Under the pieces are notes generated by a model. That model was not told the origin of the DNA. It was given only the letters and a program-made list of their open reading frames with translations, and did not search any database. From contig DASRDZ010000007.1 in assembly GCA_035652335.1 (NCBI GenBank), positions 1 to 64,000 of the forward strand: a stretch of DNA of 64,000 nt, written 5' to 3'. This DNA comes from DASRDZ01 sp035652335 (lineage in GTDB: Bacteria > Chloroflexota > Dormibacteria > Aeolococcales > Aeolococcaceae). The translations under genes were made by a program, and so were the position numbers. This document shows positions 1 to 8,109 of this stretch, piece after piece (the stretch's first letter is position 1; the number at the start of each line of letters is the position of its first letter).

Positions 1-500
1 CGGACACGCTGAGCTTCCTCACCGCCGCGGCGCAGCAGGGCGTGAAGCTGACCTCGATCCAGGGACAGCTCTACGTCAACGACTACCTGACGGGACCGAC
101 CGCCCAGATCATGACCGGCATGTACGCGGCGGCACAGTGGAACCCGGTGCTGAGCAACTCCTCGGTGCAGCAGGAGCTGAGCATCCTCAACAAGTACGGT
201 GACCCGACCATCGCGCCCGACTTCCGCAGCTCCACCGGCTACCTGCTGGGCATGCTGCTGATCAAGGCGCTCGAGGTCGGCGGCCAGAACCCGACGCGGC
301 AGTCGGTGCTCACCAACCTGCGCGCCGTCACCAACTGGGACGCCGCGGGCCTGGCCCCCGGCCCCATCGACCTCTCCAAGGAGATCTCCGATCCGCCGCC
401 GTCGGGTGGCCTCTGCGCCTGGCTGGTGAAGGCGACCGGCAACAGCTTCACCCCGGTGAGCAACCAGCCCATCTGCACCTCGAAGGTGACCCTTCCCTAG
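1..500 (+). CDS. Branched-chain amino acid-type ABC substrate-binding protein, 3' end
   Basis: Partial gene: the reading frame is open from base 3 with no start inside the window, so only the last ~165 residues are present. The sequence resembles the C-terminal lobe of a periplasmic binding protein of the Leu/Ile/Val (type 1) family. It has a helix reading TGYLLGMLLIKALEVGG followed by QNPTRQSVLTNLRAV, then the Cys-containing tail (GGLCAWLVKA; PICTSK) also seen in the lipoprotein encoded at 62711-63943. Such proteins capture small acids or amino acids outside the membrane for an ABC importer. No permease gene follows, so it may be an orphan receptor or the last gene of an operon to the left. 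A strong hairpin follows the stop. Confidence 0.85.
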   Translation, partial: DTLSFLTAAAQQGVKLTSIQGQLYVNDYLTGPTAQIMTGMYAAAQWNPVLSNSSVQQELSILNKYGDPTIAPDFRSSTGYLLGMLLIKALEVGGQNPTRQSVLTNLRAVTNWDAAGLAPGPIDLSKEISDPPPSGGLCAWLVKATGNSFTPVSNQPICTSKVTLP

Positions 501-520
501 AAGCTCCACTCCGTGAAGGG

Positions 521-561
521 AGTCCCGTCCGCCGCGGCCTCGCCGTTGCGCGGGCGGGACT
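521..561 (+). terminator. Rho-independent-type terminator hairpin after the binding-protein gene
   Basis: Twelve paired bases (521-532 with 550-561, one G-U) around a 17-base loop, followed by the pyrimidine-rich TTCTCTTGCT tract. It lies 20 bases after the stop of the preceding gene and 38 bases before the redoxin start, so the two genes are probably separate transcripts. Confidence 0.6.
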
Positions 562-598
562 TCTCTTGCTCCATCAGATCGGAGGTGGCACCGACCCG

Positions 599-1663
599 AT
601 GATCGTCGACACGCTGTCCATGTCTCCCGCCGAGCTGCGGCGGCAGACCGGCTGGGAGCTCAAGCCCGAGGGCGCCTGCCGCGGCGAGGTCTGCGTCCCC
701 ATGCAGGGCCTGGCGACCGAGGGCGGGCGGGTCGACGTCGCCGACTTCGCGCGGCGCATGGGCATGCCGCTGGCGCACGACGCGGCGCACGGCATCTGGG
801 CGCTCGGCCCGCGCAGCGGCGGGCGGGTGCTGGAGAGCGCGGAGCTTCCGGACGTCGTTCTGTCCGATTTCGACGGGAACTCCTTCGACCTCGCCTCGCT
901 GCGCGGACGCAAGGTGCTGCTGCTGGCCTGGGCGTCGTATTGAAGCTGCCGCCTCGACCTGCCCGGGTGGCAGGCACTGTCGGAGGAGCTGGAGCCCCTC
1001 GGCGTCACCGTGGTGACGGTGGCGATCGACACCGACGTCGAGGCGGCGCGGCCCTTCCATGAGGCGGCGCATCCGACCCATCCTGCGCTGACCGACCCGG
1101 GGCACACGCTGGTCGAGCTGCTCGGCTTCACCAACGTGCCCACCGCGGTGTGGATCGACGAGTCGGGCACGATCGTGCGTCCGGGCGACCAGGCGTACCG
1201 CGCGCCGGCCGCATCCCCGCCCGCCGCGGGCGGAGCAGCGCAGCCCCAGCAGCAGTACGTGCCACCGCCCGAGCATCGCGAGGTGCTGCAGACCCTGGCC
1301 AGCATCATCGACCGCAGCGGTCGGTACGACGACGCCATCCGCGACTGGGCTGCGCATGGTGCGCAGAGCCGGTACGCGCTGTCACCCGAGCAGGTGATCG
1401 AACGCTCGCGCCCGCGGCCGCCGGAGGTGGGGATGGCGGCCGCCGAGTTCGAGCTGGCGCAGCACCTGCAGCGGCTCGGCGCAGGCCTCGACGCCGTCCC
1501 TCACTTCAAGGAGGCGCACCGCCTCGACCCCCGCGAGTGGACCTACCTGCGCCAGGCGCTCGCCGTCGCCGACCCCGCGTGGGGCAGGGTCTACGAGCGG
1601 GACATGCTCAGCGAGGTCGCGGCGGTCGGGGCCGGCACCTTCTACGCGCCGCTCGACCTCTAG
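599..1663 (+). CDS. Redoxin/TlpA-like thiol oxidoreductase with in-frame TGA at the catalytic Cys (candidate selenoprotein)
   Basis: Start ATG at 599 behind GGAGGT at 581. Translation runs to TGA at 941-943, then continues in the same frame to TAG at 1661, giving 354 residues if the TGA is read as an amino acid. Around it the protein reads WASY-(TGA)-SCRLDLPGWQ. Related redoxins carry WASWCGCR there, so the TGA sits on the first active-site Cys (residue 115) with the partner Cys at 117 (UxC). Downstream the thioredoxin fold continues: TVVTVAIDTD, the cis-Pro segment NVPTAVWIDE, then a Pro/Ala/Gln linker and a helical TPR-like tail (HRLDPREWTYLRQ). Residues 27 and 32 form a further C-x4-C. No frameshift or other stop is present, and the reading frame keeps strong third-base GC on both sides. 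The alternatives are a recent nonsense mutation or a base-call error; no selA, selB or selC gene lies in this window. Confidence 0.75.
946..973 (+). promoter_or_regulatory. Candidate bacterial SECIS hairpin just after the in-frame TGA
   Basis: Bases 946-954 pair with 965-973 in a 9-bp stem (two G-U pairs) closing a 10-base loop, CGACCTGCCC. The stem begins 2 bases after the TGA, and a G is the second loop base, as in known bacterial selenocysteine insertion elements. The loop starts 12 bases after the TGA, slightly closer than the usual range. GC-rich coding DNA forms chance hairpins, so this only supports the call together with the protein evidence. Confidence 0.5.
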
Positions 1664-1667
1664 GCGA

Positions 1668-2006
1668 TCAGCCGCCCGAGCCGCCGGTCACGGCGTGCAC
1701 GGAGCTGCCGCCGCTCGGCGTCGTCACGCTGGGCGTCGAGGTGGTGGTGGACGCGGACGAGGTCGTCGTGGAGGACGCCGCACCCGGAGTTGCGGTTGCC
1801 GAGCTCGTGGCGCCGCTCGACGCGGTCGCGGTCGTGGCGGTGGTGACGGCGCTGGCGGCGGCGGCGTGCCCGCTGACGGCGAGGCCGGCGGCCAGCGCAC
1901 CGACGGCGCCGGCGCCGCCCACGGCGACGGACGCTGTGAGACGGCGCAGGCGGCGGAGCGCCCGGTCGCGGTCCCGCGCAGAAGGGGTCGGGTGGGGGGA
2001 GCTCAT
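1668..2006 (-). CDS. Small membrane-anchored Ser/Thr/Ala-rich protein
   Basis: 112 residues from an ATG at 2006. The n-region is basic (RDRDRALRRLRRL), followed by one hydrophobic segment at about residues 25-47 (VAVGGAGAVGALAAGLAV), then a low-complexity tail of Ser, Thr and Ala to the end. The layout suggests a signal anchor with a disordered extracytoplasmic tail. It converges with the redoxin gene (4 bases between stops) and is divergent from the ClC gene. I do not recognise a family. The low-complexity tail makes the coding call less certain than for its neighbours. Confidence 0.6.
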   Translation of the reverse strand: MSSPHPTPSARDRDRALRRLRRLTASVAVGGAGAVGALAAGLAVSGHAAAASAVTTATTATASSGATSSATATPGAASSTTTSSASTTTSTPSVTTPSGGSSVHAVTGGSGG

Positions 2007-2136
2007 GTCGCGTACTCTGACCGCGCCGTCTCCACCGTCCCTGGGCTCCGCCTGGGACGCTGCTGAGAATCGACGAGCGCCGGATACCTTGATCATCGAG
2101 GGACACGGCGCGGGTCGGCTATCCTGGCCGCGCCGC

Positions 2137-4029
2137 ATGCCCGACACGTCGACAACCGCCAGCCTGCCCGACGACGCCGCCATCGGTGCCGACCGGCGCC
2201 CGCAGCACAGCAGGGAGCGAGGGCTGGGCGACTTCACCACCAGCCTGGCGGTCCTGCGCCTCGTCCCGCTGGGGATCGCGGTCGGCGCCGTCAGCGCCGC
2301 CGTCGCCCTGGCGCTGCTCGACCTCATCGGCCTGGTCACCAACCTCCTCTACTTCCAGCGCGTCGACGTGCACCTCGTCTCGCCGCGGGTCACCCCGCTG
2401 GGTCCGCTGTCGCTGGTCATCCCGGTGGCGGGCGGCGCGGTCATCGGGCTGATGGCGCGCTACGGCTCGGAGCGCATCCGCGGCCACGGCATCCCCGAGG
2501 CGATGGAGACGATCCTGGTCGGCGGCTCCAGGGTGCAGCCGCGACTCGCGGTGCTGAAGCCGATCTCCAGCGCCGTCAGCATCGGCACCGGCGGCCCGTT
2601 CGGCGCCGAGGGTCCGATCATCCTGACCGGCGGCGCCATCGGGTCGGTGGTCGGGCAGCTCTTCCACTTCAGCGCGGTGGAGCGGCGCATCCTGCTCGTC
2701 GCCGGTGCTGCGGGCGGGATGAGCGCGGTGTTCGGCACGCCCGTCGCCGCGGTGCTGCTCGGCGTCGAGCTGCTCCTCTTCGAGTGGAAGCCGCGCTCGA
2801 TGGTCGTCGTCGCCGTGGCCAGCGCGGTCGCCGCCGCGGTGCGCATGCGCTTTGCGGCGTGGGGGCTGCTGGGCGCGGCTCCCCTCTTCCCGGTTCCGCA
2901 GCATGCCGCGCTCGACGAAGCCGGCCTGCTCTCGGCACTGATCGTCGGCATGGCCGGCGGAGCACTCGCCTGGGTGCTCACCGGTGCGGTGTACGGCGCC
3001 GAGGATCTCTTCAAGAAGCTGCCGCTGCACTGGGCATGGTGGCCGGCCATCGGCGGGGTCGCCGTCGGTCTCGGCGGCCTGCTCGACGAGCGCGCCCTCG
3101 GCGTGGGCTACGACACCATCGGCGCCGAGCTGGCGGGACGGCTCGCGCTCGGCGCACTGCTCGCACTGCTCGTGGTCAAGCTGGTGATCTGGGCGGTGGC
3201 CCTCGGGTCGGGCACCAGCGGCGGCATCCTGGCGCCGCTGCTGATGATGGGCGCGGCCGTCGGCGGCATGATGGCACCGGTGCTGCCGGGCGGCGAGGGA
3301 CCGGCTGTGTGGGGCCTGGTCGGCATGGCGGCCGCGCTGGCGGGGGTCATGCGCTCGCCGTTCACCGCTGTGATCTTCGCCTTCGAGCTGACGCGCGACG
3401 CCAACGCGCTGCTGCCGCTGCTCATCGCCTGCACCTTCGCGCACCTGGTCAGCGTGCTGGCGCTGCGCCGCTCGATCCTCACCGAGAAGGTCGCCCGGCG
3501 CGGCTTCCACGTCATGCGCGAGTACGTCGTCGACCCGCTGGAGGCGCTCTTCGTGCGCGACGTGATGACCACGAGCATCGTCAGCGTCGCGGCCGAGCGC
3601 TCCGCCGCCGAGCTGTACGCCTCGCTGCGGCGCGGACCGGCGCAGCGGCGGCAGCGGCTCTACCCCGTCGTCGGCGAGAACCGCTCGCTGCTCGGCGTCA
3701 TCACCTGGTCCGACCTGGTGGAGGCGCACGCCGAGGGCGGCGACCGTGTCGCCGTCGCCGACCTGATGCGCCGCGACGTCACCGTCGCCTACGCCGACGA
3801 GACCCTGCGGCAGCTCGCCGACCGCATGGCGGCGACGCAGATCGGGGTCATGCCGGTCGTGGAGCGCGACGACCCCTCCACCCTGCGCGGCACCGTGTCG
3901 CAGTTCGACCTGCTGCGTGCGCGCGAGCGCCATCTCGAAGAGGAGCGCCACCGCGAGCGCGTGCTGCGCGTGATAGCGTGGCGTCGCGATGGCCGAACCC
4001 CGAGATGGTCGAACGTCGCGCGCCGGTGA
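2137..4029 (+). CDS. ClC-family chloride channel/antiporter with tandem CBS domains
   Basis: 630 residues from ATG 2137; the open frame extends upstream but only across non-coding and opposite-strand sequence. It is an integral membrane protein that moves chloride, probably by channel or H+/Cl- exchange. Visible ClC signatures are GHGIPEA near residue 113, the GAEGP filter motif carrying the gating glutamate near 157, and a late GSGTSGGILAP segment near 360 in place of the usual GxFxP. About ten hydrophobic helices end near residue 450. Two CBS domains follow (MTTSIVSVAA and DLMRRDVTV), normally nucleotide-sensing regulatory units. The gene overlaps the following MarR gene by 41 bases. Confidence 0.9.
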   Translation: MPDTSTTASLPDDAAIGADRRPQHSRERGLGDFTTSLAVLRLVPLGIAVGAVSAAVALALLDLIGLVTNLLYFQRVDVHLVSPRVTPLGPLSLVIPVAGGAVIGLMARYGSERIRGHGIPEAMETILVGGSRVQPRLAVLKPISSAVSIGTGGPFGAEGPIILTGGAIGSVVGQLFHFSAVERRILLVAGAAGGMSAVFGTPVAAVLLGVELLLFEWKPRSMVVVAVASAVAAAVRMRFAAWGLLGAAPLFPVPQHAALDEAGLLSALIVGMAGGALAWVLTGAVYGAEDLFKKLPLHWAWWPAIGGVAVGLGGLLDERALGVGYDTIGAELAGRLALGALLALLVVKLVIWAVALGSGTSGGILAPLLMMGAAVGGMMAPVLPGGEGPAVWGLVGMAAALAGVMRSPFTAVIFAFELTRDANALLPLLIACTFAHLVSVLALRRSILTEKVARRGFHVMREYVVDPLEALFVRDVMTTSIVSVAAERSAAELYASLRRGPAQRRQRLYPVVGENRSLLGVITWSDLVEAHAEGGDRVAVADLMRRDVTVAYADETLRQLADRMAATQIGVMPVVERDDPSTLRGTVSQFDLLRARERHLEEERHRERVLRVIAWRRDGRTPRWSNVARR

Positions 4030-4471
4030 GCATCCGCCCGAGCGCCTGCGCGCGCTGGTCAGCGGCTACCGCAACGCCAACCTCGCCTTCGACCTGATCG
4101 GCCAGACGCTGCAGGACGAGGCAGCGCTGGGGCGCACCGACCTCCGCGTGCTGCAGATCCTCAGCGAGTCCGGGCCACTCGGCGCGGGCGAGATCGCCGA
4201 GCGCACCGGCCTCACCACCGGCAGCGTCACCGCTCTGCTCAACCGGCTGGAGGCGGCGCGCTGCCTGGAGCGCAGCACCGACGCCGGCGACGGGCGCCGC
4301 CGCATCGTGCGCATCACCCGCCTGGGCCGCCGGCGCTGGGAACGCGCCTTCGCCACCCTGCAGGAGGTGCTCGCCGAGGTGGCCGGCGAGTTCGACGACG
4401 TCGAGATGGACGTCGTGCTGCGCTTCCTCACCCTCGCGGAAGAGGTCTGCCGCGACGCGCTCGAGGGCTAG
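3989..4471 (+). CDS. MarR-family transcriptional regulator
   Basis: 160 residues, starting inside the end of the ClC gene. The winged helix spans about residues 45-120: RTDLRVLQIL, GAGEIAERTGLTTGSVTALL (recognition helix) and a basic wing DAGDGRRRIVRIT. Flanking helices (SGYRNANLAFDLIGQTL and the C-terminal segment from FDDVEMD) would form the dimer interface. Such proteins are small dimeric repressors that usually respond to phenolic or lipophilic ligands. The overlap implies co-transcription with the ClC gene; the target is unknown. Confidence 0.88.
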   Translation: MAEPRDGRTSRAGEHPPERLRALVSGYRNANLAFDLIGQTLQDEAALGRTDLRVLQILSESGPLGAGEIAERTGLTTGSVTALLNRLEAARCLERSTDAGDGRRRIVRITRLGRRRWERAFATLQEVLAEVAGEFDDVEMDVVLRFLTLAEEVCRDALEG

Positions 4472-4490
4472 CCTGCGTCATGCTGGCGTC

Positions 4491-5087
4491 ATGTCCGCGG
4501 ACCCTGCCAAGGCCGACCTGCAGCGCTACCTGCAGACCGCGCGCGAGACGCTGCTCTGGAAGCTCGACGGTCTCTCCGAGCACGACGTCCGCCGCCCGCT
4601 GACGCCGACGGCGACCAACCTGCTCGGCCTCGTCAAGCACGTGGCCAGCGTCGAGCTGGGCTATCTCACCGTCGTCTTCGACCGCCCCCTCGGTGAGTCG
4701 CTGCCGTGGTTCGACGACGGCGCCGAGCCCAACGCCGACATGTGGGCGACACCCGACGAGTCGCGCGAGATGATCGTCGACCTCTACCGCCGCGCCTGGG
4801 CGCACGGTGACGCGACCATCGCGGCGCTGCCGCTCGACGCGGTCGGGCGAGTTCCCTGGTGGCCGGAGGAGCGGCGCGAGGTGACGCTGCATCGCATCCT
4901 CGTCCACGTCATCGCCGAGACCAACCGCCACGCCGGGCACGCCGACATCGTGCGCGAGCTGATCGACGGCGCGGTCGGGCTTCGCGCCGAGGCGCGCAAC
5001 ATGGCGCCGGGGGACGCGGACTGGTGGGAGGACTACCGCAGGCGCGTCGCGGACGCGGCGAGGGAGGTGGCCGAGCGGGGCGGCTGA
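4491..5087 (+). CDS. DinB/DUF664-family protein
   Basis: 198 residues, four-helix DinB-like bundle. The putative metal-binding histidines are in KHVASVE (about residue 45) and in HVIAETNRHAGHAD (about 143-156), the standard arrangement of the DUF664 branch. The family includes thiol-dependent S-transferases that use bacillithiol or mycothiol; the exact reaction here cannot be read from the sequence. It starts 19 bases after the MarR stop and is probably in the same transcript. Confidence 0.85.
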   Translation: MSADPAKADLQRYLQTARETLLWKLDGLSEHDVRRPLTPTATNLLGLVKHVASVELGYLTVVFDRPLGESLPWFDDGAEPNADMWATPDESREMIVDLYRRAWAHGDATIAALPLDAVGRVPWWPEERREVTLHRILVHVIAETNRHAGHADIVRELIDGAVGLRAEARNMAPGDADWWEDYRRRVADAAREVAERGG

Positions 5088-5097
5088 GCCGGCGGGG

Positions 5098-5472
5098 TCA
5101 GCGGGGCGCCGGCGCCGCTTCCGCCGCCGCGGCCGGTGCGGAGGCGCGCGCGCCGTTGAGCACGCTGTCGAGCAGGCCCGGGTAGACCGCGTCGACCTCC
5201 TCCTTGCGCAGGCGCAGGTACTTACGCGTGCCCTCCATGCGCCCGCTGATCAGGCCGGCGAACTTCAAGGTGCGGAAGTGATGGGTCATGGTCGCCTTGG
5301 TCACCGGCAGGTCGATGGCGCCGCAGTAGAGCTCGCCCTCGCAGCCGGCCAGCGCCTGGACGATGGCCAGCCGCATCGGGTCGGCCAGCGCCTGGAGCAC
5401 CTGGCCGATGTCGGCCACCGGGTACTCATGGAGGAGTGGGGCGGCCTGCGCCTCCGGAGACTCGTCGAGCAT
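5098..5472 (-). CDS. ArsR-family winged-helix repressor
   Basis: 124 residues. The winged helix covers about residues 22-95: QVLQALADPMRLAIVQAL, the recognition helix VTKATMTHHFRTL and the wing SGRMEGTRKYLRL. Cysteines sit at GCEGELYCG, so a thiol or metal effector is possible, although the classical ELCVCDL metal motif is absent. It is transcribed divergently from the microprotein/MFS pair with its start codon inside the shared promoter region, which makes it the likely local repressor. Confidence 0.88.
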   Translation of the reverse strand: MLDESPEAQAAPLLHEYPVADIGQVLQALADPMRLAIVQALAGCEGELYCGAIDLPVTKATMTHHFRTLKFAGLISGRMEGTRKYLRLRKEEVDAVYPGLLDSVLNGARASAPAAAAEAAPAPR

Positions 5473-5493
5473 AGTTTGACAATGATCTAACTA
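5472..5493. promoter_or_regulatory. Candidate ArsR operator (inverted repeat)
   Basis: TAGTT (5472-5476) and AACTA (5489-5493) form an inverted repeat with a 12-base spacer. It overlaps the -35 box of the rightward promoter and the start codon of the arsR-type gene, a position that would allow repression in both directions. Confidence 0.45.
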
Positions 5494-5505
5494 CGGATGT
5501 ATGAT
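5476..5505 (+). promoter_or_regulatory. Sigma70-type promoter for the microprotein/MFS operon
   Basis: TTGACA at 5476-5481, an 18-base spacer, then TATGAT at 5500-5505. This is near consensus in otherwise GC-rich DNA and lies 38 bases before the ATG at 5544. Confidence 0.75.
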
Positions 5506-5543
5506 CCTGGTCGAACGATACCACAAGCGCCCAGGAGGCACAC

Positions 5544-5732
5544 ATGAACCAGGAGACGCTCTCCCCGGCGGTCGCGCAGCGTGCCGCCCGGGAGCCGGAC
5601 CATCTTCACTTCGACCGCCACGCCGGTGTGTGGCGGTCCCACGCGGAGCTCGCCACCCCCCAGGCGGCCCCGTCCGGCCCTGGCGCGGTGGCCGTGCTCA
5701 CCCGCCCCGAGGACGACGGGGGGTGCGAGTGA
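5544..5732 (+). CDS. 62-aa microprotein translationally coupled to the MFS exporter
   Basis: Begins with ATG behind a strong AGGAGG and a consensus promoter, and ends in GTGA, where its TGA overlaps the GTG start of the exporter. The protein has no membrane segment; it is rich in His, Pro and Ala (DHLHFDRHAGVW) and ends DDGGCE. No family is recognised. It could be a real small partner of the transporter or a leader peptide whose translation opens the exporter start. The promoter, Shine-Dalgarno and coupling make translation likely. Confidence 0.6.
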   Translation: MNQETLSPAVAQRAAREPDHLHFDRHAGVWRSHAELATPQAAPSGPGAVAVLTRPEDDGGCE

Positions 5733-7207
5733 TCCCGGCCGCGCTGCGGACGATCGACCGGCGCTGGCTGGCGCTGGTGATCCTCTGCGTCGGGCAGCTG
5801 ATGATCGTGCTCGACGCGACCGTGGTCAACGTCGCCCTGCCCGAGATCCAGTCCTCCCTGGGCTTCTCGCAGGCGTCGCTGGCCTGGGTCGTCAACGGCT
5901 ACCTGATCACCTTCGGCGGGCTGCTGCTGCTGGCGGGACGCCTCGGCGACCTGCTGGGACGGCGGCGCGTGTTTCTGACAGGGGTGGCACTTTTCACCGC
6001 GGCCTCGCTGCTCTGCGGCATCGCCCCGAGCGGCGCGCTGCTCGTCGCCGCCCGCTTCGTCCAGGGCATCGGCGCCGCCACCGTCGCCTCGATGGTGCTG
6101 GCGCTGATCGTCACCCTCTTCCCCCTGCCGCGCGACACCGCCAAGGCGATGAGCATCTACGCCTTCGTCGCCTCGGCGGGCGGGTCGATCGGGCTGCTCG
6201 TCGGCGGGCTGATCACCCAGGCGGTGAGCTGGCACTGGATCTTCTTCATCAACCTGCCGATCGGGGCGGTGGTCCTGGTGCTCGGCTCGGCGTTCATCCC
6301 GCGGACGGCGGGGCGCGGGCTGCACCACGGGGTCGACGCTCTCGGCGGTGTGCTCGTGACCGCGGCGCCGTCGCTCGCGGTGTACGCCATCCTGCAGGCG
6401 GGGGACAGCGGGTGGGTGTCGTTGCGCACGCTGGGGTTGCTCGGCGCTGTGGTGGCGCTGGCCGTGGTGTTCGTGGTGCGCGAGTCGACGGCGCGTGCGC
6501 CGCTGATGCCGCTGCACGTCTTCGCCTCGCGGACGCTGGTGGCGGCGAACCTGATGCGGGCGCTGTTCGGGGTGGGGTTGTTCGGGACCTTCTTCCTGGG
6601 CGTGCTCTACATGCAGCATGTGCTGGGGTACGGGTCGCTGCAGACGGGGCTGGCGTTCCTGCCGCAGACGGTGATCGTGGCGGTGGTGTCGCTGTTCGTC
6701 ACCCGGCGGCTGGTGCAGAGGTTCGGCAACCGGACGGTGATCGTGGCGGCGCTGGGGCTGGTGGCGCTCGGGCTCGCGCTCTTCTCCCGCGCCTCCGTGG
6801 GCGGCTCGTACGTGTCGACGATCCTGCCGGTGACGCTGCTGATCGGCATGGGTGGCGGGCTCATCTTCGCGCCGAGCGCGACGCTGGCCATGTCGGGTGT
6901 GGCGGCGGGGGACGTGGGGCTGGCGTCGGGGCTGGCGAACGTGGCGCTGCAGTTCGGCGCGGCGGCGGGTGTCGCGGTGCTGGCGTCGCTGTCGTCGTCG
7001 CACAGCGCGTCGCTCGCGTCGGGGGGCGCCTCTCCCCTCTTCGCCCTGACCGGGGGCTATCAGCTCGGGTTCGTCGTGGCGGCGGGGTGCGTCGTCGCGG
7101 CTCTGGTGGTCACCGCGGTGCTACTGCGCAATGTGCGCGGGGCGGCCGTGGCTCCTGCGCCGGCGCCGCGGCCTGCAGTGCTGGGGGCGGAGGATCTGGC
7201 GGCGTAG
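5729..7207 (+). CDS. MFS drug exporter, DHA2 (EmrB/QacA) family
   Basis: 492 residues from a GTG that overlaps the preceding stop. It has about 14 hydrophobic helices, the count for the DHA2 drug:H+ antiporter family. Helix 1 carries VLDATVVNVALPEI, the helix 1 signature of the family; the loop 2-3 motif is GRLGDLLGRRRV; helix 5 carries the antiporter motif region GGSIGLLVGGLI. Expected role: proton-driven efflux of lipophilic or cationic compounds. Placement behind a divergent ArsR repressor suggests inducible export. A hairpin follows the stop. Confidence 0.92.
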   Translation: MIPAALRTIDRRWLALVILCVGQLMIVLDATVVNVALPEIQSSLGFSQASLAWVVNGYLITFGGLLLLAGRLGDLLGRRRVFLTGVALFTAASLLCGIAPSGALLVAARFVQGIGAATVASMVLALIVTLFPLPRDTAKAMSIYAFVASAGGSIGLLVGGLITQAVSWHWIFFINLPIGAVVLVLGSAFIPRTAGRGLHHGVDALGGVLVTAAPSLAVYAILQAGDSGWVSLRTLGLLGAVVALAVVFVVRESTARAPLMPLHVFASRTLVAANLMRALFGVGLFGTFFLGVLYMQHVLGYGSLQTGLAFLPQTVIVAVVSLFVTRRLVQRFGNRTVIVAALGLVALGLALFSRASVGGSYVSTILPVTLLIGMGGGLIFAPSATLAMSGVAAGDVGLASGLANVALQFGAAAGVAVLASLSSSHSASLASGGASPLFALTGGYQLGFVVAAGCVVAALVVTAVLLRNVRGAAVAPAPAPRPAVLGAEDLAA

Positions 7208-7215
7208 GCCGGGGT

Positions 7216-7239
7216 GGGCGAGGTGACGAAGCCTCGCCC
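7216..7239 (+). terminator. Hairpin after the MFS gene, probable terminator
   Basis: GGGCGAGG (7216-7223) pairs perfectly with CCTCGCCC (7232-7239) over an 8-base loop, 9 bases past the stop. No T-run follows, so it may be a weak terminator or a transcript-protecting stem. Confidence 0.45.
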
Positions 7240-7670
7240 GGTGGCGGCTATTGCGCTGGCACAACCGCTTAGTCGCGGGAATACTTCCCATGAGTTGCCG
7301 CCCAGAACCGGTCGCCGTCGCCTCCTGGGCCGTTCACACGCTTCGCGCCCCAGTCTGCCTCCGGCGCTACGCTTGCGAATCCTCCGCCATTGGAGCTACA
7401 CCTGCACCGACAGGACTTCCACTGAACCAGTACGGCAACAGCGCCAACCGGCGCCCACTTCACAGCGGCACGACAAGGTCAAGAAGCTATCCGCGCTGTC
7501 CAACGCCGCAGCCCCGGGCCGCTCCCCTGTCTCAGTGCCGCACCTTCTCCGGTTCGCAAATCGTACGACCATGCTGGGCGGTCGGCGCCGTGATTTGGGG
7601 GCCTCCGTCACGTGCGAGTAGTGAACGCTTCAAGTCTGCGTCGTTGCGAGATCGCTTCTACCTCGGCCAC
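7240..7670. other. Non-coding or decayed stretch at the end of the toxin island
   Basis: No frame here has convincing coding character. The open frames on both strands are short, Arg/Ser-rich, start poorly and lack family motifs. Base composition is lower in GC than the flanking chromosome. The stretch lies between the MFS terminator and the last small gene of the RHS island and probably contains degraded gene remnants. Confidence 0.5.
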
Positions 7671-7958
7671 TCACCCCGCGAATCTGACAATCAACTCCTC
7701 CAGTATCGCCCCTTCCGGAGTAAGGCCGTAGTCGCGCTTGAATCCCGCTGCGGCGAGACGTTCGGTGAAGCACTCCCGGAACCGCTCCGCGGTCTGATCG
7801 TCCACAGACAGGATCACGTCCGATCGCACTCGCTGAGCTTGGTACGAGTGGCGCACTGCAAATCGGCGGGAGGATACCCAATGGATCTCAAATATCGACA
7901 GAGTGCTGGGGACACTGAAATCGCTCTCATTGGGTCGGGCCAGCTCCTGACATCGCAA
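7671..7958 (-). CDS. Hypothetical protein or C-terminal gene remnant
   Basis: Up to 95 residues from a weak TTG. The second half (QTAERFRECFTERLAAAGF, then DYGLTPEGAILEEL) is good helical coding sequence ending cleanly at a stop; the first half is poor. This suggests either a start further downstream, at the GTG of VILSVDD, or the surviving C-terminus of a truncated gene. It is the last minus-strand gene after the RHS protein, in the place where orphan immunity genes collect. No family is recognised. Confidence 0.4.
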   Translation of the reverse strand: MRCQELARPNESDFSVPSTLSIFEIHWVSSRRFAVRHSYQAQRVRSDVILSVDDQTAERFRECFTERLAAAGFKRDYGLTPEGAILEELIVRFAG

Positions 7959-8109
7959 TATCGACTCTCTGGGCGATCCTAGGTCAGACTCTTGGCCGGG
8001 TCAACAGTACTAGTTCGCGGTGTGGCACTCGCCCACTACGCGCAGCCACCCTTGACGGATGACGGCGCTATGACGAGACCGCCCGCACGACCCAACGACA
8101 GTCTCCAGC

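Noticed and set aside
599..943. Treating the redoxin as two separate genes split at the TGA
   Set aside because: The first part would end just before the catalytic residue and the second would lack a start with ribosome-binding site and half its fold; the frame is continuous.
2119..3951. 610-codon minus-strand frame opposite the ClC gene
   Set aside because: His/Gln/Arg-rich shadow of a clear ClC channel with conserved motifs.
7214..7982. Two overlapping plus-strand frames after the MFS gene
   Set aside because: No Shine-Dalgarno, low-complexity Ser/Arg-rich translation, no family motif; they overlap the decayed stretch and the antisense small gene.
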